This document shows positions 10,004 to 19,487 of a DNA stretch of 35,014 nucleotides, in pieces (position 1 is the stretch's first letter; every line of letters starts with the position of its first letter). Made by a program: the position numbers and the translations under genes. Under the pieces are notes generated by a model. It did not search any database and was not told where the DNA came from. It worked only from the letters and a program-made list of their open reading frames with translations. Source of the DNA: Chromera velia (lineage: Eukaryota > Sar > Chromeraceae); the NCBI GenBank assembly GCA_018398765.1, contig JAHBMJ010000326.1, positions 16,074-51,087 on the forward strand, in the 5' to 3' direction.

Positions 10004-11149
10004 TGAGCTTTCTTAAGGATGACATGGCCACGCAATTGATTATAGTTAGGATACGATAGTATATTGTACTATCATATGGTACATTTACTATCATATGGTA
10101 TAAGGCTAAGGACCATCCTAGAGTCAGAGCAACTACTATACACTGAAAATTTTTTTAAAAAAAAGTTTTAGAGAGCCTATAGCAAATAAATAACCATAGA
10201 AATTAAGATGATGATTTACATAAAAGAACATATTTAAAATTGTTCATATAGCTTCATGCATGAATAACCCTTGCGAGGCTATCACTCAGGAGGCCCGTCA
10301 ATCAATCAATCAATCAACTAATCGATCAGTCAGTTAGTCAGTCAGAGCCCTCTGGAGGGTGGGGTAAACGGCACGATGATACTGCCTCCAGTCCCTCTTT
10401 TGGCACCTTCGAGAACAATACTGGATATAATGATACCCGGCATACAAAGACAGTCTCTCCGTCTCTCGGACTCTTTCTAAGCAGTCTCTAGATCCACAGA
10501 GCAGGCGTGGTTCACGTATGACCATATTTACAGGGAGAAGCGAAACCGCCTTCTGCAAACGCACCAGGATATGGAGGTGACCTTGTACCACAACCTCCGT
10601 CTCTAGCCTCTACACCAAAAGCAGGTAAGGGTCCCGCTATCACAGACCAGAATCCATGCAGTGGAGACTTTAGGTCTCCTTGTGTTCGAGAACGGCTACA
10701 TCTTTGACGAGGATTTGAAGGGAGAACTCTTAGAAGAGCACCTCAAAGAGTTTGACCTTCGTTTAAATGGGGCCTCGATCTGAAGAGGGAGGGAAGGGGG
10801 GAGGGGGTGTTTGAATCGCTTGAGATCCGACCTGTGTGCTTGCTCCCTGCCGCTGTCTGCCATCCTGTCTAAGGGGTGAGGCACTGTACAAATGGTTTAG
10901 GAACTCTAAAAGATTCATACACATTACAGAGGATTCTAATAATATTAAATTGAGTCTAAATAATGTTAACTCATAGGTTAATAATATTAAATTAGGTCGT
11001 AGTAGAACACTCATAGGAATGCCTAGGAAGCCTAGTAAATTATTTTTTTTAATAGTACAGATAGGATAGTACATTGTACTATCAGAGTTAATGAAAAAGA
11101 TTTGAATACAGTGGAATTCCACTGTAGTACAGTATACTATCCAAACTAT
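10004..11149. other. AT-rich 1.1-kb segment between copia pol end and its 3' LTR, bounded by a repeated palindrome
   Basis: Pol ends near 11150, so a 3' LTR would be expected nearby, yet 1.1 kb intervenes. The same 19-nt near-palindrome occurs at 10055-10073 (GATAGTATATTGTACTATC) and 11065-11083 (GATAGTACATTGTACTATC, perfect stem of 8). A related word lies at 11125-11143. Between them are a MYND-like fragment, a (CAAT)n run near 10300, and a short plus-strand frame at 10600-10783 (contains VFENGYIFDEDLKGELLEEH) that may be real or chance. This suggests another inserted element that I cannot delimit. Confidence 0.5.
10334..10612 (-). pseudogene. MYND-type zinc-finger fragment with lost zinc ligands
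   Basis: The minus frame ends with YCSRRCQKRDWRQYHRAVYP, which closely follows the MYND finger tail (YCs..CQ..DW..H...C). A preceding Cys pair is CGSRDC. In the place of the middle Cys pair the sequence has YAGY, and in the place of the last Cys a Tyr. Each is a single TGY-to-TAY step. MYND fingers mediate protein contacts. With three ligands replaced this one should not fold. The upstream side has a TAG preceded by pyrimidines (near 10612) that could be a splice site. I read it as a captured or displaced host-gene piece. Confidence 0.7.
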
Positions 11150-11526
11150 GCAATTGACGGATGGTGCCACTTAGTGAGGCAATCAGCAAGCTGCCTCTCC
11201 TCCTTAACATGCTCGAACGTTGCCTTGAGAAGGCGAATCTCTTGGAGCATAAAATTGAGTCTTCCCTGCAAGGTAGGCTACTTCTGACACTTTCTACTCT
11301 TCAACTGATCCACCAAAGTAGCTCAATCAATCATGATTCTGAGGGGCACATCTGAAAAGAGGAGACGAGCATTTCGCAACAGAAAAGGAATTAATACGAA
11401 CGATACCATGAACAAGATCCAATAGTTTGGCTCCTGCAGTCGAATAAACCAGCCGCTTCTCTCTATGAGAAGCCCAATCAAGCATGTTCCATCTAACTGA
11501 AAAGTTCCACAAACGATCTGCAAGCT
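11150..11526 (-). pseudogene. Copia RNase H, C-terminal part
   Basis: The minus strand has MLDWASHREKRLVYSTAG (about 11490-11435), matching the copia RNase H core. About 300 bp on, in another frame, it has ERQLADCLTKW (about 11200-11165), the hallmark end of copia pol (LAD.LTK). Stops and a frameshift lie between. The upstream half of the domain is 1.8 kb away at 13317-13410. The two are separated by an insertion flanked by TGCAAGCT. Confidence 0.88.
11519..11526. repeat. Target-site duplication TGCAAGCT (copy 1; copy 2 at 13317-13324)
   Basis: The same 8 bases occur at 11519-11526 and 13317-13324. Joining the flanks with one copy restores the RNase H reading frame exactly. Confidence 0.9.
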
Positions 11527-11527
11527 A

Positions 11528-11665
11528 GCCATCCGTATAACCACCCGCACAGCCACCCGCACCAGCACAGCCACCAGCACAGCCAGCAAAAGCAGAAGCA
11601 GCCCCTTCTTCTTCCTCTTCTACCTCTTTTGCGTCTGCCTCTTCTTCTTCCTCTTCCTCTTCATC
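11528..11665 (-). CDS. Short acidic then Gly/Ala/Cys-rich frame
   Basis: An uninterrupted minus frame reads as a run of Glu/Asp, then repeats of GCAGG, ending YTDG and TAG at the left edge of the insertion. Base composition alone could create it. Whether it is translated is unknown. Confidence 0.25.
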
Positions 11666-12116
11666 AGAGGGGGGGGGGCGGGAGAAGAGGGCGAGGATAG
11701 ACACAAAGAGGGAGGACAGAGATACAAAGACAGAGAAAGAGAACCGGCTCCTCGGGGTCTTTCACTAACGAGGCTCTCGACCATTGACTCAAGAGGAGTA
11801 CGACTACTTGTACAACAAAGGTCCGATCTAAGACTATCTTTTTTCACGGTGCCACTTGGTACTACCATGCTCTCACAATACAATAAATTAATTGATTATA
11901 TATGATTGATAAATTATAGTAGTAATAGTTAATTAAAATTATATAATTAATTGATTTTGTATAGCTAGATCGAGATTAATTTTAAGTTTATCTATAATTC
12001 TCATTCTACCCAGTGATTTTAATATTTAATTAAATTTTTAGTAATATTTTCATAACGAGTTTTCTATAGCTACTGATTTTAATATTCATAAAATTTATTT
12101 TTTTAATCGATTTAAT

Positions 12117-13302
12117 TTATAATTTAATTGTCTCTTCCAATGCCTCTTTGTTTTGGTCTTCTTCCAATCTAACCATTGCAGCCAGCTCCTTGCGTTTCTC
12201 CATCAGATGTTTGAAGGCCTTTTCGAGTAATTCGGGCTTCTTTTTCTCCTCAACAGACTTAATGATGGAAGCCACCTTCGCTTCATACGTCTGCTTTGCC
12301 GTTTGTATTTTTTTTGCTGCGGTCATCTCTTTAGTATGCTTTTCTTTTGCAGCCTTTGCCTCCTTTTCTCTTCTTTCTGTTTTCTTCTGTCTGGGCTTTT
12401 CACGTTCTTCCATCACCTGTTCAGGCCCTTTCTCATTCATGATCTGAACATAAAAAAATTGGGCTCTCTTCTGAGCAGTTGCCACCTCAGTCGTGCTTTG
12501 GTGCCAACCGTCTTTTCCTTTATTTTTCATTGATTTTATCATCTGTATCTTTTCAAGGTGATTTAGACTTTCGATCCCCTCGTTCATCAACCCAGTTTCG
12601 CTCGTCCGCTCTGCCTCCTTCTCCCTCGTCCATTCTCTCTCCTTCTCCCTCGTCCATTCTCTCTCCTTCTCCCTCGTCCCCTCTCTCTCTTTCCCCCCTC
12701 TCCACAGCTGGAGCCATGTCCTCATCATTAGAACCAGGACCTAGGGGGGGGGGGTTCTCATCATCTACTCCCTGCTCCTCCTCGGGAGGAGCACTATCAT
12801 TTTGGGGAGGGGGGATCTGAATTAAATTCTTGTAGATGGGAGAGAGGAGAACATTTTGAACGGTCTCCAACAAAGAGTAAGAAACGGACAGGGGGGTGTT
12901 ACCTTTCCGAGAGTAGAGCTGACCAACTGGAGAGGGGAATGTGGCTTCAATCTTCTGTCTATATTGATGAAGGGACTTGAGGGGCAGGAGCAGCTCAGGA
13001 AGCGCGACCCCGAGCAGTTACTCCTGTCTCAGCAGCTCGTAACCTGCTGCCGAAAGTGACTTTTCTATTACTGCTAGGAGCCCCAGCCAGGAGGGAGAGC
13101 CGATGAATTTCTTCCACAGAGTCATGACTGCAGACACGCATGCTCTTGGCAATGTCCCTGGCCTCTTGCTCTCCCCCCTTTCTAAAATCATCTTTTCGAT
13201 TTCCGGTGTAAAGTCTTTCTCCATTTTAACAAGGAGGAGGCCGAGGGCCTTCTGCACGCACTCTTTGCAATTTTTATATTTCTTTGGCCCCCTGGAAACC
13301 AA
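12117..13302 (-). pseudogene. Coiled-coil gene of unknown function carried by the insertion, broken
   Basis: The minus strand encodes a natural-looking protein in consecutive blocks. The first block (13302-13018) starts near SRGPKKYKNCKECVQKALG and ends ELLRQE at a TAA. The same frame continues without a stop through ETVQNVLLSPIYKNLI (12873 onward) into 24-bp tandem repeats (DEGEGERM units, 12614-12684). There the frame shifts, and a Lys/Glu-rich coiled coil continues (AKQTYEAKVASIIKSVEEKK) to a TAA at 12117. Total length would be about 400 residues. I recognise no family. The single TAA and the shift in the repeats suggest a dying gene, or sequencing error in the repeat. It has no obvious introns. 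Confidence 0.6.
12614..12684. repeat. 24-bp tandem repeat, about three units
   Basis: Unit CTCCTTCTCCCTCGTCCATT plus 4 more bases, about three copies. On the minus strand it encodes EWTREKER or DEGEGERM depending on frame. Slippage here probably explains the frame change in the surrounding gene. Confidence 0.9.
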
Positions 13303-13316
13303 CTCTCTGCTAGATA

Positions 13317-13410
13317 TGCAAGCTGAATAAGAAAACCACTTTGCGATTCACACAATCGATCATCATATGCTGCATCTACCCACAAGTGCATTTCTGGATT
13401 TCTGACTGTA
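13317..13410 (-). pseudogene. Copia RNase H, N-terminal part
   Basis: The minus strand reads NPEMHLWVDAAYDDRL then SQSGFLIQL, the first strands of copia RNase H with the catalytic Asp in WVDAAYDD. It is cut on the downstream side by the insertion at 13316 and on the upstream side by the one that starts at 13419. Only about 94 bp of the domain lies between the two inserts. Confidence 0.88.
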
Positions 13411-13418
13411 TGAAAAAC
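13411..13418. repeat. Target-site duplication TGAAAAAC (copy 1; copy 2 at 14795-14802)
   Basis: Eight identical bases on both sides of the 13419-14794 insertion. Joining the flanks with one copy keeps the pol frame open. Confidence 0.92.
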
Positions 13419-14794
13419 CTACGGGGGGGCACTCTGAAATACAGATGTGGTCGTCAAACGATTTTATAGTAGCAATCTAAGCTCTAAAACATTTAAAATG
13501 AACTCCAAACTTATTTTATAAGCAAAAAAAGTTCTAAAAAACAAAAAAATAATACTTTTACAGTATTGGTTGAAGGTTCTTACTCGGTTCAAGCTTAAAA
13601 ACTATACATCTACCTCTAGGTTCTTAGGTTCCTAGAACCTAGGTTCTAGCCTTCTCAGTCTAAATCTCTAAGAACCCTAAAGAAGTTTTTGAAAGAACCC
13701 GTCCAAAACCAGTTATGAAATATTGAACACGATGAAAATATATTTAAAAGTTTGTCCACCAATCTGACTGAAAAACGTTGGAAAAGGACTGTGAGAGGTA
13801 GAGGGATAAAGAGGGTTCCAGATAGTAAAGATCAAAAAAAGAAAAAGAGGGTTCCAAGACTTATCAAGACTCCAATAAGAAATCTATTGTGTGAGGTTGG
13901 CTCTTCTTTAACTTAAGCTTTGAAACCATTTTCTTGAATGGTAATGGTGTCACTGTTTGATGCGTGACAACCGTTATGGTTACCGCTCTTTGCTTTGATG
14001 TGCTTCATGAAAATGGTACGTTTCCAAGGTGGTGAACATTTTGTCGTGGAATGACAAGAAGAAAGCTTTTGAGCCCTTAAGGTTGCGAGCGATTGCACAC
14101 GTTGAAGATGAAGAAAAGGACCTAGATAAACTGTACCGGATTGCTGTGCATACATATCCTAAGTCCGACAAGGCTTCGACCGACTTAGCCGACATGCGTG
14201 CTTTCTCTCTCCTTTGGTAGTAACTGTTAGGCCAAAACAGAAAGCCTGAAAAGATTTACATCAATAACGTCCCACTTTCTTCTGTGTTCTTTTACATTCA
14301 GCATGCACATAAAATGAATGAAACCGTCTTCATAAAAGATGAAGGGCTTGTTTGTCTTATAGGTCTGTTTGACGAGAAGAAAAAGCGAGTTGACAGCTGA
14401 GTTTTATGATTTTGACGGTCAATTTTGGGATATATAAGCATCAAATTCTGTCTTATTTGTTTAGATTATTTTAATCATCTAAATTAGGTCTTTAGTCTTT
14501 CTGAAGCTTTAGGGGGGGGGTTCTTTATGCCATTGGTTCTTACACGGTTTTGTCTAGGCGGTTTCTCTAGAGAGTAAGAACCAAATGATAGAAACACCAC
14601 TTTTAAAAAATTAACGCAATGTAAACTTGATTCTTCTTTAAAGAACCTTTAAGAATCTGAAAGAACCTTACATTAACGAGTCTGAAAAAGCAAAAAACAG
14701 TGTTAGAACCTATTAAAACCTATGTTATATCATCTTCAATTACAGCATAAACATATACAGTACTAGGGTTCTACCTAGGAGTGCTGCCCCGTAG
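13419..14794. mobile_element. 1.38-kb DNA transposon, 8-bp duplication, TIR starting CTACGGGG
   Basis: The left end is CTACGGGGGGGCACTC and the right end, reversed, is CTACGGGGCAGCACTCC, an imperfect inverted repeat of about 17 bp. With the perfect TGAAAAAC duplication this fits a hAT-like DNA transposon. No transposase was recognised, so it is probably non-autonomous. The interior is AT-rich with many AAGAACC / GGTTCTT words near both ends (13580-13690 and 14520-14780). It carries a plus-strand protein-like frame at 13990-14401. Confidence 0.88.
13990..14401 (+). pseudogene. Protein-like frame inside the 13419-14794 transposon, interrupted by TAG TAA
   Basis: One plus-strand frame reads as ordinary protein (contains LSWNDKKKAFEPLRLRAIAH and DKLYRIAVHTYPKSDK), ends at adjacent TAG and TAA (14218-14223), then continues in the same frame for 59 codons (contains EKIYINNVPLSSVFFY and DEGLVCLIGLFDEKKK) to TGA near 14399. 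I do not recognise it. It may be a captured host gene, a transposase remnant, or two exons with an unseen intron. It runs opposite to the copia genes. Confidence 0.45.
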
Positions 14795-14802
14795 TGAAAA
14801 AC

Positions 14803-16070
14803 CAAGTCCCTCACTTCTGCAACAGCAGTCAGCAACACAGTGCACAGAGTCCGAAAGACGTGAACAGAGGGACAGGAAGACTATCTAGCAAACTGAGAAA
14901 ACGTAAACGTAAGATCCCACCCCATTCTCGTCATCCAGCCAAGCATGCCCAAAAGAGTACGATAGAGAGCCTCATACTTCATGTCTATCTCCTCTGGCTG
15001 CAGCTGAGCAAAGTCTGTTTTATCTAGACTTTTCAAACCTTTTTTTCCTGAAAGGATCTTCTCTGGATTGAAATACAACCTCTGACTCTGTCTAATCTCC
15101 CCCCCTTCCCTGTCATGCGACAACTCCATTCCTACACACTTCACTGGTCTGTCTGTCACCTCACCCACCTCATCTGACTCAACTGCATACCTCTGAGTCA
15201 GTCACTTCCTTCAATGTCTTTCTGGCATCTCTGGCAAAACAAATCAAATCATCGACATGCATTTGCATTGCGCTCTTGACAGGCATCACCTTCACGTCAG
15301 TGATGACTTCTTCTACCTGAGGAGAAGGAGGGATGCGAGAAAAAAGGCGGACAAGAATACACTCTGCAATTTCAAAGAAAAAAAGAGCCTGCAGCTTCGT
15401 CTTCAGCCAAGAAGTGAACATTCTCGGTGCATCTTTAAGTCCGTACATTGCTTTTTTTAGCAAATACATCCCCCCTGGCTAGAGACTGAAGCTTTTTTTC
15501 GGAAAAAGCGAAGGCCAACGAACAAAAACAGAGATAGCAGAACCTACAATCAGGTACTATAAGAAAGCATTTCGAACATCAGTGATTGTGATGGTGAAAC
15601 GACTGATAAGAGTGAAAACAAAAAAGAGACGAAGAAGAGAGGTATCAGGGGTACCGCTATATGTCTCACACTTATGAGTGTCTCGTCCAGGATGTCCAGC
15701 ACAAACGAGTCGAGCTTTCGGCACTAGCTCGTTTCCCGTCTTTCAGTTTTTATGTGAACACCCACTTACAAAACAGAATAACAGCGCAAAGAGACTGCGA
15801 AATCAATTCTCCAAAAACATCATAAGAAAAAAACTCATGCACTTCATTCTCCATTGCTTGTTCAAACTTTCCTTCCTTCACCGGAGGATCAGACACGGAC
15901 GCAGGAATTTGCGTGTGGCCTGTATGCATTCGATCAAGCGCCAACAGCTCTGGTGCAATGGGAGTGCTTAGCCTAACAGAATCAGTACAGGCACGCTGAA
16001 TGGAGTGCACAGCGCCTTCTGTGTCATCATCAGAGGCTTTGAACTCACTGACAATGAGCAGCTCGGACAA
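14803..16070 (-). pseudogene. Copia reverse transcriptase region, broken
   Basis: Copia RT landmarks occur in order on the minus strand: the entry segment FEQAMENEVHEF (about 15870-15830), LKKAMYGLKDAPRMF (about 15465-15420), a catalytic-type box MQMHVDDLICFA (about 15265-15230), and YRTLLGMLGWMTRMG (about 14975-14930). They lie in different frames separated by stops, for example after WVFT at about 15750 and after FSQFAR near 14881. The frame continues past that last stop to the insertion edge at 14803 and resumes at 13410. Confidence 0.85.
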
Positions 16071-16521
16071 TCGGGCTCAAAAATTCCCGCGCGTTTGGCC
16101 GTCTTGTCCACCGGACCCTTTTTGTGGTAGACGGCGCAAATCGCCCTGCATATGAATTCAAAACATGAACACATAAAGTCAGACAGACAAAACGTAAACA
16201 GAAATGATCGAGGACAGTATCCCAGCCCGGAGACGTCAGCTGACTACGTAATGGTTCTGAACGTGATACTGTCTGTTACTCGCTCATCGAAGCTACCAGT
16301 TCTTCTGGTACGGCACCTTCTTCAACGTTTTTTCTACCGTCATCCATGACTTCTTTTTCAGTTTGAATTTCTTGGCCCTAGTTCTTGGCCACTTCATTCT
16401 CTCCCCTTCCACTGTTGTCTAAACCAGATAGCTTAGGTTTATTCTTCCCCACGTTGCCAGTGCCTTCCACTACTGTTTTGATCGGAACTTTCTTGACCTC
16501 AACTTGCAGTGCATCGATAAA
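16071..16521. other. Copia internal segment without a recognised domain
   Basis: This 450-bp stretch lies where protease and integrase should be. Minus-strand translation gives Lys-rich peptides with several stops and no H-H-C-C or D-D-E pattern. A deletion of integrase is the simplest reading. Confidence 0.5.
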
Positions 16522-17219
16522 CTAGAGATAGACTTCGATTGTGAGAGTGCAAGAAGTGTCACGATTTAGATCTCTCGCGGGCAAACGATTAAGCCAATTA
16601 GACAGAAACTGACAGTGTTTGAGACGGGGCCATGTGGATGTGGCGGGAAACTTCCTGTTGTTTACTCCAGTAACCGTCTCGTTTGTCAGCCAAGTGGCAT
16701 TGGCTGGGGTGACTGTTTTTATGAAGAGGGATACGAGCAGGGGATCTGGCAATGCTGGGAGCTAGATGCAGGAGGCAAATTCGAGGAGCTGTGAGAACAG
16801 CATCATGTTGGAGAAGATCATGTTTATAAGAGAGGGGAACTATAAGATTCCCATCATCACCCTGTCCTTTTCTTCTGTTTCTCTCACCCCTTCACGGCTT
16901 TGCATCTCAGGGATGAAGGTCTGGGTCACCCACTTTTGGAGGTTTTCATCATACTTCAAGGCTTTTGCTTCGTCTTTGGCATCGCTGGCAGAGATGGTAG
17001 GACTGGGTTACTTTTGCGAATCTCCAACAGCCGATCTCTCACGGTGTTGTTCCCTAGAGCGGCATTCCTTAGGGTCGTGTATATACCTTTCAAGGTATCA
17101 AGACTTGCTGTGTCTTCTGCCCAAAAGCAGACATCTTGCAACCAGTCTTCTACTTTAGAATACTTAAAGAGCTGGGGAGGAATAACAGGGGTGACTGGAA
17201 CAACTCGTGTTGTATCCAT
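16522..17219 (-). pseudogene. Copia gag-like region
   Basis: An ATG at 17219, about 95 bp inside the 5' LTR, opens an 87-codon minus frame containing FKYSKVEDWLQDVCFWAED and TLRNAALGNNTVRDRLLEI, helical and Trp-containing like copia gag. A second open block follows at 16752-16522 in another frame. I see no zinc knuckle. The assignment rests on place and style, not a firm motif. Confidence 0.55.
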
Positions 17220-17314
17220 GGGAAAAGGGTAAAAGAAGCTTCAAAATGGTTTCATATAGAAAAACAAGGACTACTTCTTGATGGAACACCTTTCTATGGC
17301 TGAATTAACCGCAG

Positions 17315-17539
17315 TGAACGGGGTTTTCGGGTCTATGCTGTCGTTAAAGAGACCAGTGACAGAGCATACATATGTATGGATTCAAATCACATTTAACCAT
17401 GCATCAGTTCATTCTTAGACGCTCATTAAGACTAAGCCGTTTCCTATATTTCTAGATATAGGCATAAATAAATCCATAGTCAATCATGCCGCTCACTTCA
17501 AACTCTAGGCTCACTTTGATCATGCTGTACACCAAGCGA
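17315..17539 (-). repeat. 5' LTR of the copia element
   Basis: 225 bp, partner of 9760-9994. Starts TGAACGGGGTTTTCGGG and ends ACACCAAGCGA on the plus strand, followed by CTAG. Confidence 0.88.
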
Positions 17540-17543
17540 CTAG

Positions 17544-18484
17544 ACTCGGGGCCGGACGCGCGCCCTCGCGGCGGCCGGAGCCTCACCGCAGGACCGGCGG
17601 CGGGCCTAAAAAAACCGAGGCGCCTAGAGGTACCACACTTTTATGGTCGCCGGCAGGGTCTATAGACATTAGGTACGTTTAGGTACGTTTGTGTGAGTTT
17701 GCAAACGTATATATCAGCCGTTGTGCGAGTGTGAGCAAGCGTCTTGCCTTCTTTAGGCTTCCTGTAGCTTCCTGTAGCTTCCCATATATTCTTACATTCG
17801 ATTCAATTATGATTAAGCCGGTCTATGTGTGTATCTTAGTGTATCCCTATGTTACGCTGTGTCTTTCTGGCGTCGTTAGGTGTCGTAAGTGAAGTAAACC
17901 TGTTTTTTAACCACATTAAACCATAAGTAACCACAAGAAACAACAATTGCGATTCTCTTGTATGTACTTGCATGAAAACATTGAATCAGACTAACAGAAA
18001 TATATATTGAGTAAGGAATAGTGAGGGAATAATGAGGGGATAACAATAAACATCTAGCTAACTACATCTAGCCTGACAGACGTCAAATTCGTCGTTAATT
18101 CCGTTTGACTAACTCAGTCTAACTGTCTTTGTTTTAATGTACGTCACAACTTAATGCTAGACTTAATGAGTGATATATCATTCACATATGGTGACATTAT
18201 GAGTCTCATCTGACATCTGGTAACGTCTAGCTAGCCATTGCGCTATAAATCTAGCTTCAAATTTACAATTTGATTTCGGTTGGCGAAATAAGGGTCCATC
18301 ATTTAATAATCTGCCTTGCGTGTTGTGACTTGCCGAACGCTAGACGCCTATTATGGGCCGATAGCGATGGCGTATGATGATGATGATGATGATGGCCTAC
18401 TAATGCATACTAAGGCATATTCATCAGTCTGAGGCTTTTAGACTGCATTCATCCTACTCTATACGTATAATTATACTACTATTT
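17544..18484. other. Spacer without recognised genes
   Basis: A GC-rich patch (about 17545-17625) is followed by AT-rich sequence. Short direct repeats occur (TTAGGTACGT near 17670, CTTCCTGTAG near 17760) and a (GAT)n run lies at about 18373-18394. I see no supported coding frame or RNA gene. Confidence 0.5.
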
Positions 18485-18586
18485 TGAAAGAAAAGGAAGA
18501 AAAAGAAGGTGAGGAAACGTAAGAGCAGGTAAGAGGAAAGGAAAAAAAGGAAGACAAAGGAAAGGAAAGGAGGAAAAGGCGGGAAA
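18485..18586 (+). repeat. Purine-only tract, left part
   Basis: About 100 bases that are almost all A and G (GAAAGAAAAGGAAGAAAAAG and similar). The tract resumes after the hAT-like element at 19488-19585, so the insertion split a purine run of about 190 bp. Such tracts can form triplex DNA. Confidence 0.8.
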
Positions 18587-19487
18587 CAGTGTTGTTAAGT
18601 CTCGGTACTTTCGGTACCTTGGTACTAGAGGGGGGGTCGGTATCAGATTTCGGATCAGATCTTTCGGTACCGACCTAAATGACTCTCAAACTTAAAAATC
18701 GCATGTAGTCTGATGTTACAATATCATTTAAACACACTTCATAAAACAAAATAAACAAAATACAATGATAAATTAAAATTAAGAAAGTCTTTTCTAGCTT
18801 TTTTGATTGTTCCGCGACTTCTGTCTTCTAGAACGGTCTATGGATTGAGGCATAAAACCCATGTGTAGAACTGTTTGCTTGCATGAATCGAGGATGCATG
18901 CTCTTGAGGCTGATCGAATCAGATCAATGCATGCTGCATGGCAATACATGGCAACAGATGCGTCGCCACGTCGGAATCGGTCGGCCGGACAATGAACTCG
19001 GATCATGCCGAGTCGGATGCGATACACTGACTTGCACAGAGGCTGGTGACACACACACACTCCCTCCCTCGTGCGATCTGACGCATGAATAAAACACACA
19101 CACATGGAAAAAGCAGGAAAAAAGGCTCATCCTCGCTGCTTCTTTGCTTCTTGCACTTTCTCCCTCGTGCGATCTGATGCATGAATGAAACACACACACA
19201 CGGAACAAGCAGGAAAGAAGGCTTATCCTCGCTGCTTCTTTGCTTCTCCTGTAGAAGGAATTCGTTAGTTGTAGAGAGAGAGAAAGAAGCCCTACCTTAC
19301 ACACATGAATTCGTGCATGTTGAGACAGACAGACAGCCAAACGGAGAGGACGAAACGGGGGGCATCAAACGAAAGATGCTCTTCCCGCCGTAAGTACCGA
19401 AAAGGTACCGAAAGTAGCGAAAAATTTCGGATCGGGGGGTCGGTATCGGATTTCGGTACTCAGGTTTGTCGGGACTTAACAACTCTG
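18587..19487. mobile_element. 901-bp hAT-like non-autonomous transposon
   Basis: The left end is CAGTGTTGTTAAGTC and the right end reversed is CAGAGTTGTTAAGTC, both fitting the hAT terminal pattern CAGNGNTG. Perfect 8-bp duplications GCGGGAAA flank it (18579-18586 and 19488-19495). Inside the ends lie GGTACCGAAA-type words in both directions (18600-18680 and 19390-19465), extending the inverted symmetry to about 100 bp. No transposase frame was found. It also contains a 96-bp tandem duplication at 19065-19247. Confidence 0.92.
19065..19247. repeat. 96-bp tandem duplication inside the hAT-like element
   Basis: TCCCTCGTGCGATCTGA begins at 19065 and again at 19161. The units run through CACACACACA and GCAGGAAA to CGCTGCTTCTTTGCTTCT with a handful of differences. 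The second unit is slightly shorter. Confidence 0.88.

Larger units (their letters stand above)
11527..13316. mobile_element. 1.79-kb insertion with perfect 8-bp duplication and no clear terminal inverted repeats
   Basis: It lies between two TGCAAGCT copies inside the copia RNase H gene. The outer bases are AGCCATCCG on the left and CTGCTAGATA on the right, and these are not inverted repeats of one another. There is no terminal poly-A. An 8-bp duplication is typical of hAT-like and some other DNA transposons. The insert carries a long minus-strand coding region (12117-13302), an acidic / Gly-Cys-Ala segment (about 11665-11528) and a very AT-rich stretch (11880-12115). Confidence 0.85.
9760..17539 (-). 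mobile_element. Decayed Ty1/copia LTR retrotransposon with nested insertions
   Basis: Direct repeats of 235 bp (9760-9994) and 225 bp (17315-17539) bound a 7,780-bp interval. CTAG flanks both ends (9756-9759 and 17540-17543), a 4-bp duplication, or 5 bp with one transition. On the minus strand the order is gag, then RT, then RNase H, all with copia-type motifs. No integrase was recognised, and only about 0.45 kb lies between gag-like and RT-like sequence, so an internal deletion is likely. Two insertions with perfect 8-bp duplications (11527-13316, 13419-14794) account for 3.2 kb. The LTRs differ mostly by transitions plus one gap of about 10 bp. Confidence 0.88.

Noticed and set aside
10595-10783. 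Plus-strand frame next to the MYND fragment containing VFENGYIFDEDLKGELLEEH.
   Set aside because: It is short, has no start and no known motif. I mention it only in the segment description.
9043-14223. Possible reassignment of TAA/TAG to Gln in the nuclear code, suggested by lone in-frame stops at Gln-like sites.
   Set aside because: The long clean genes (1-2141 and 28566-31779) use only CAA and CAG for Gln over well over 1,500 codons, and other genes end at TAG or TAA. Transposon decay and short introns explain the stops.
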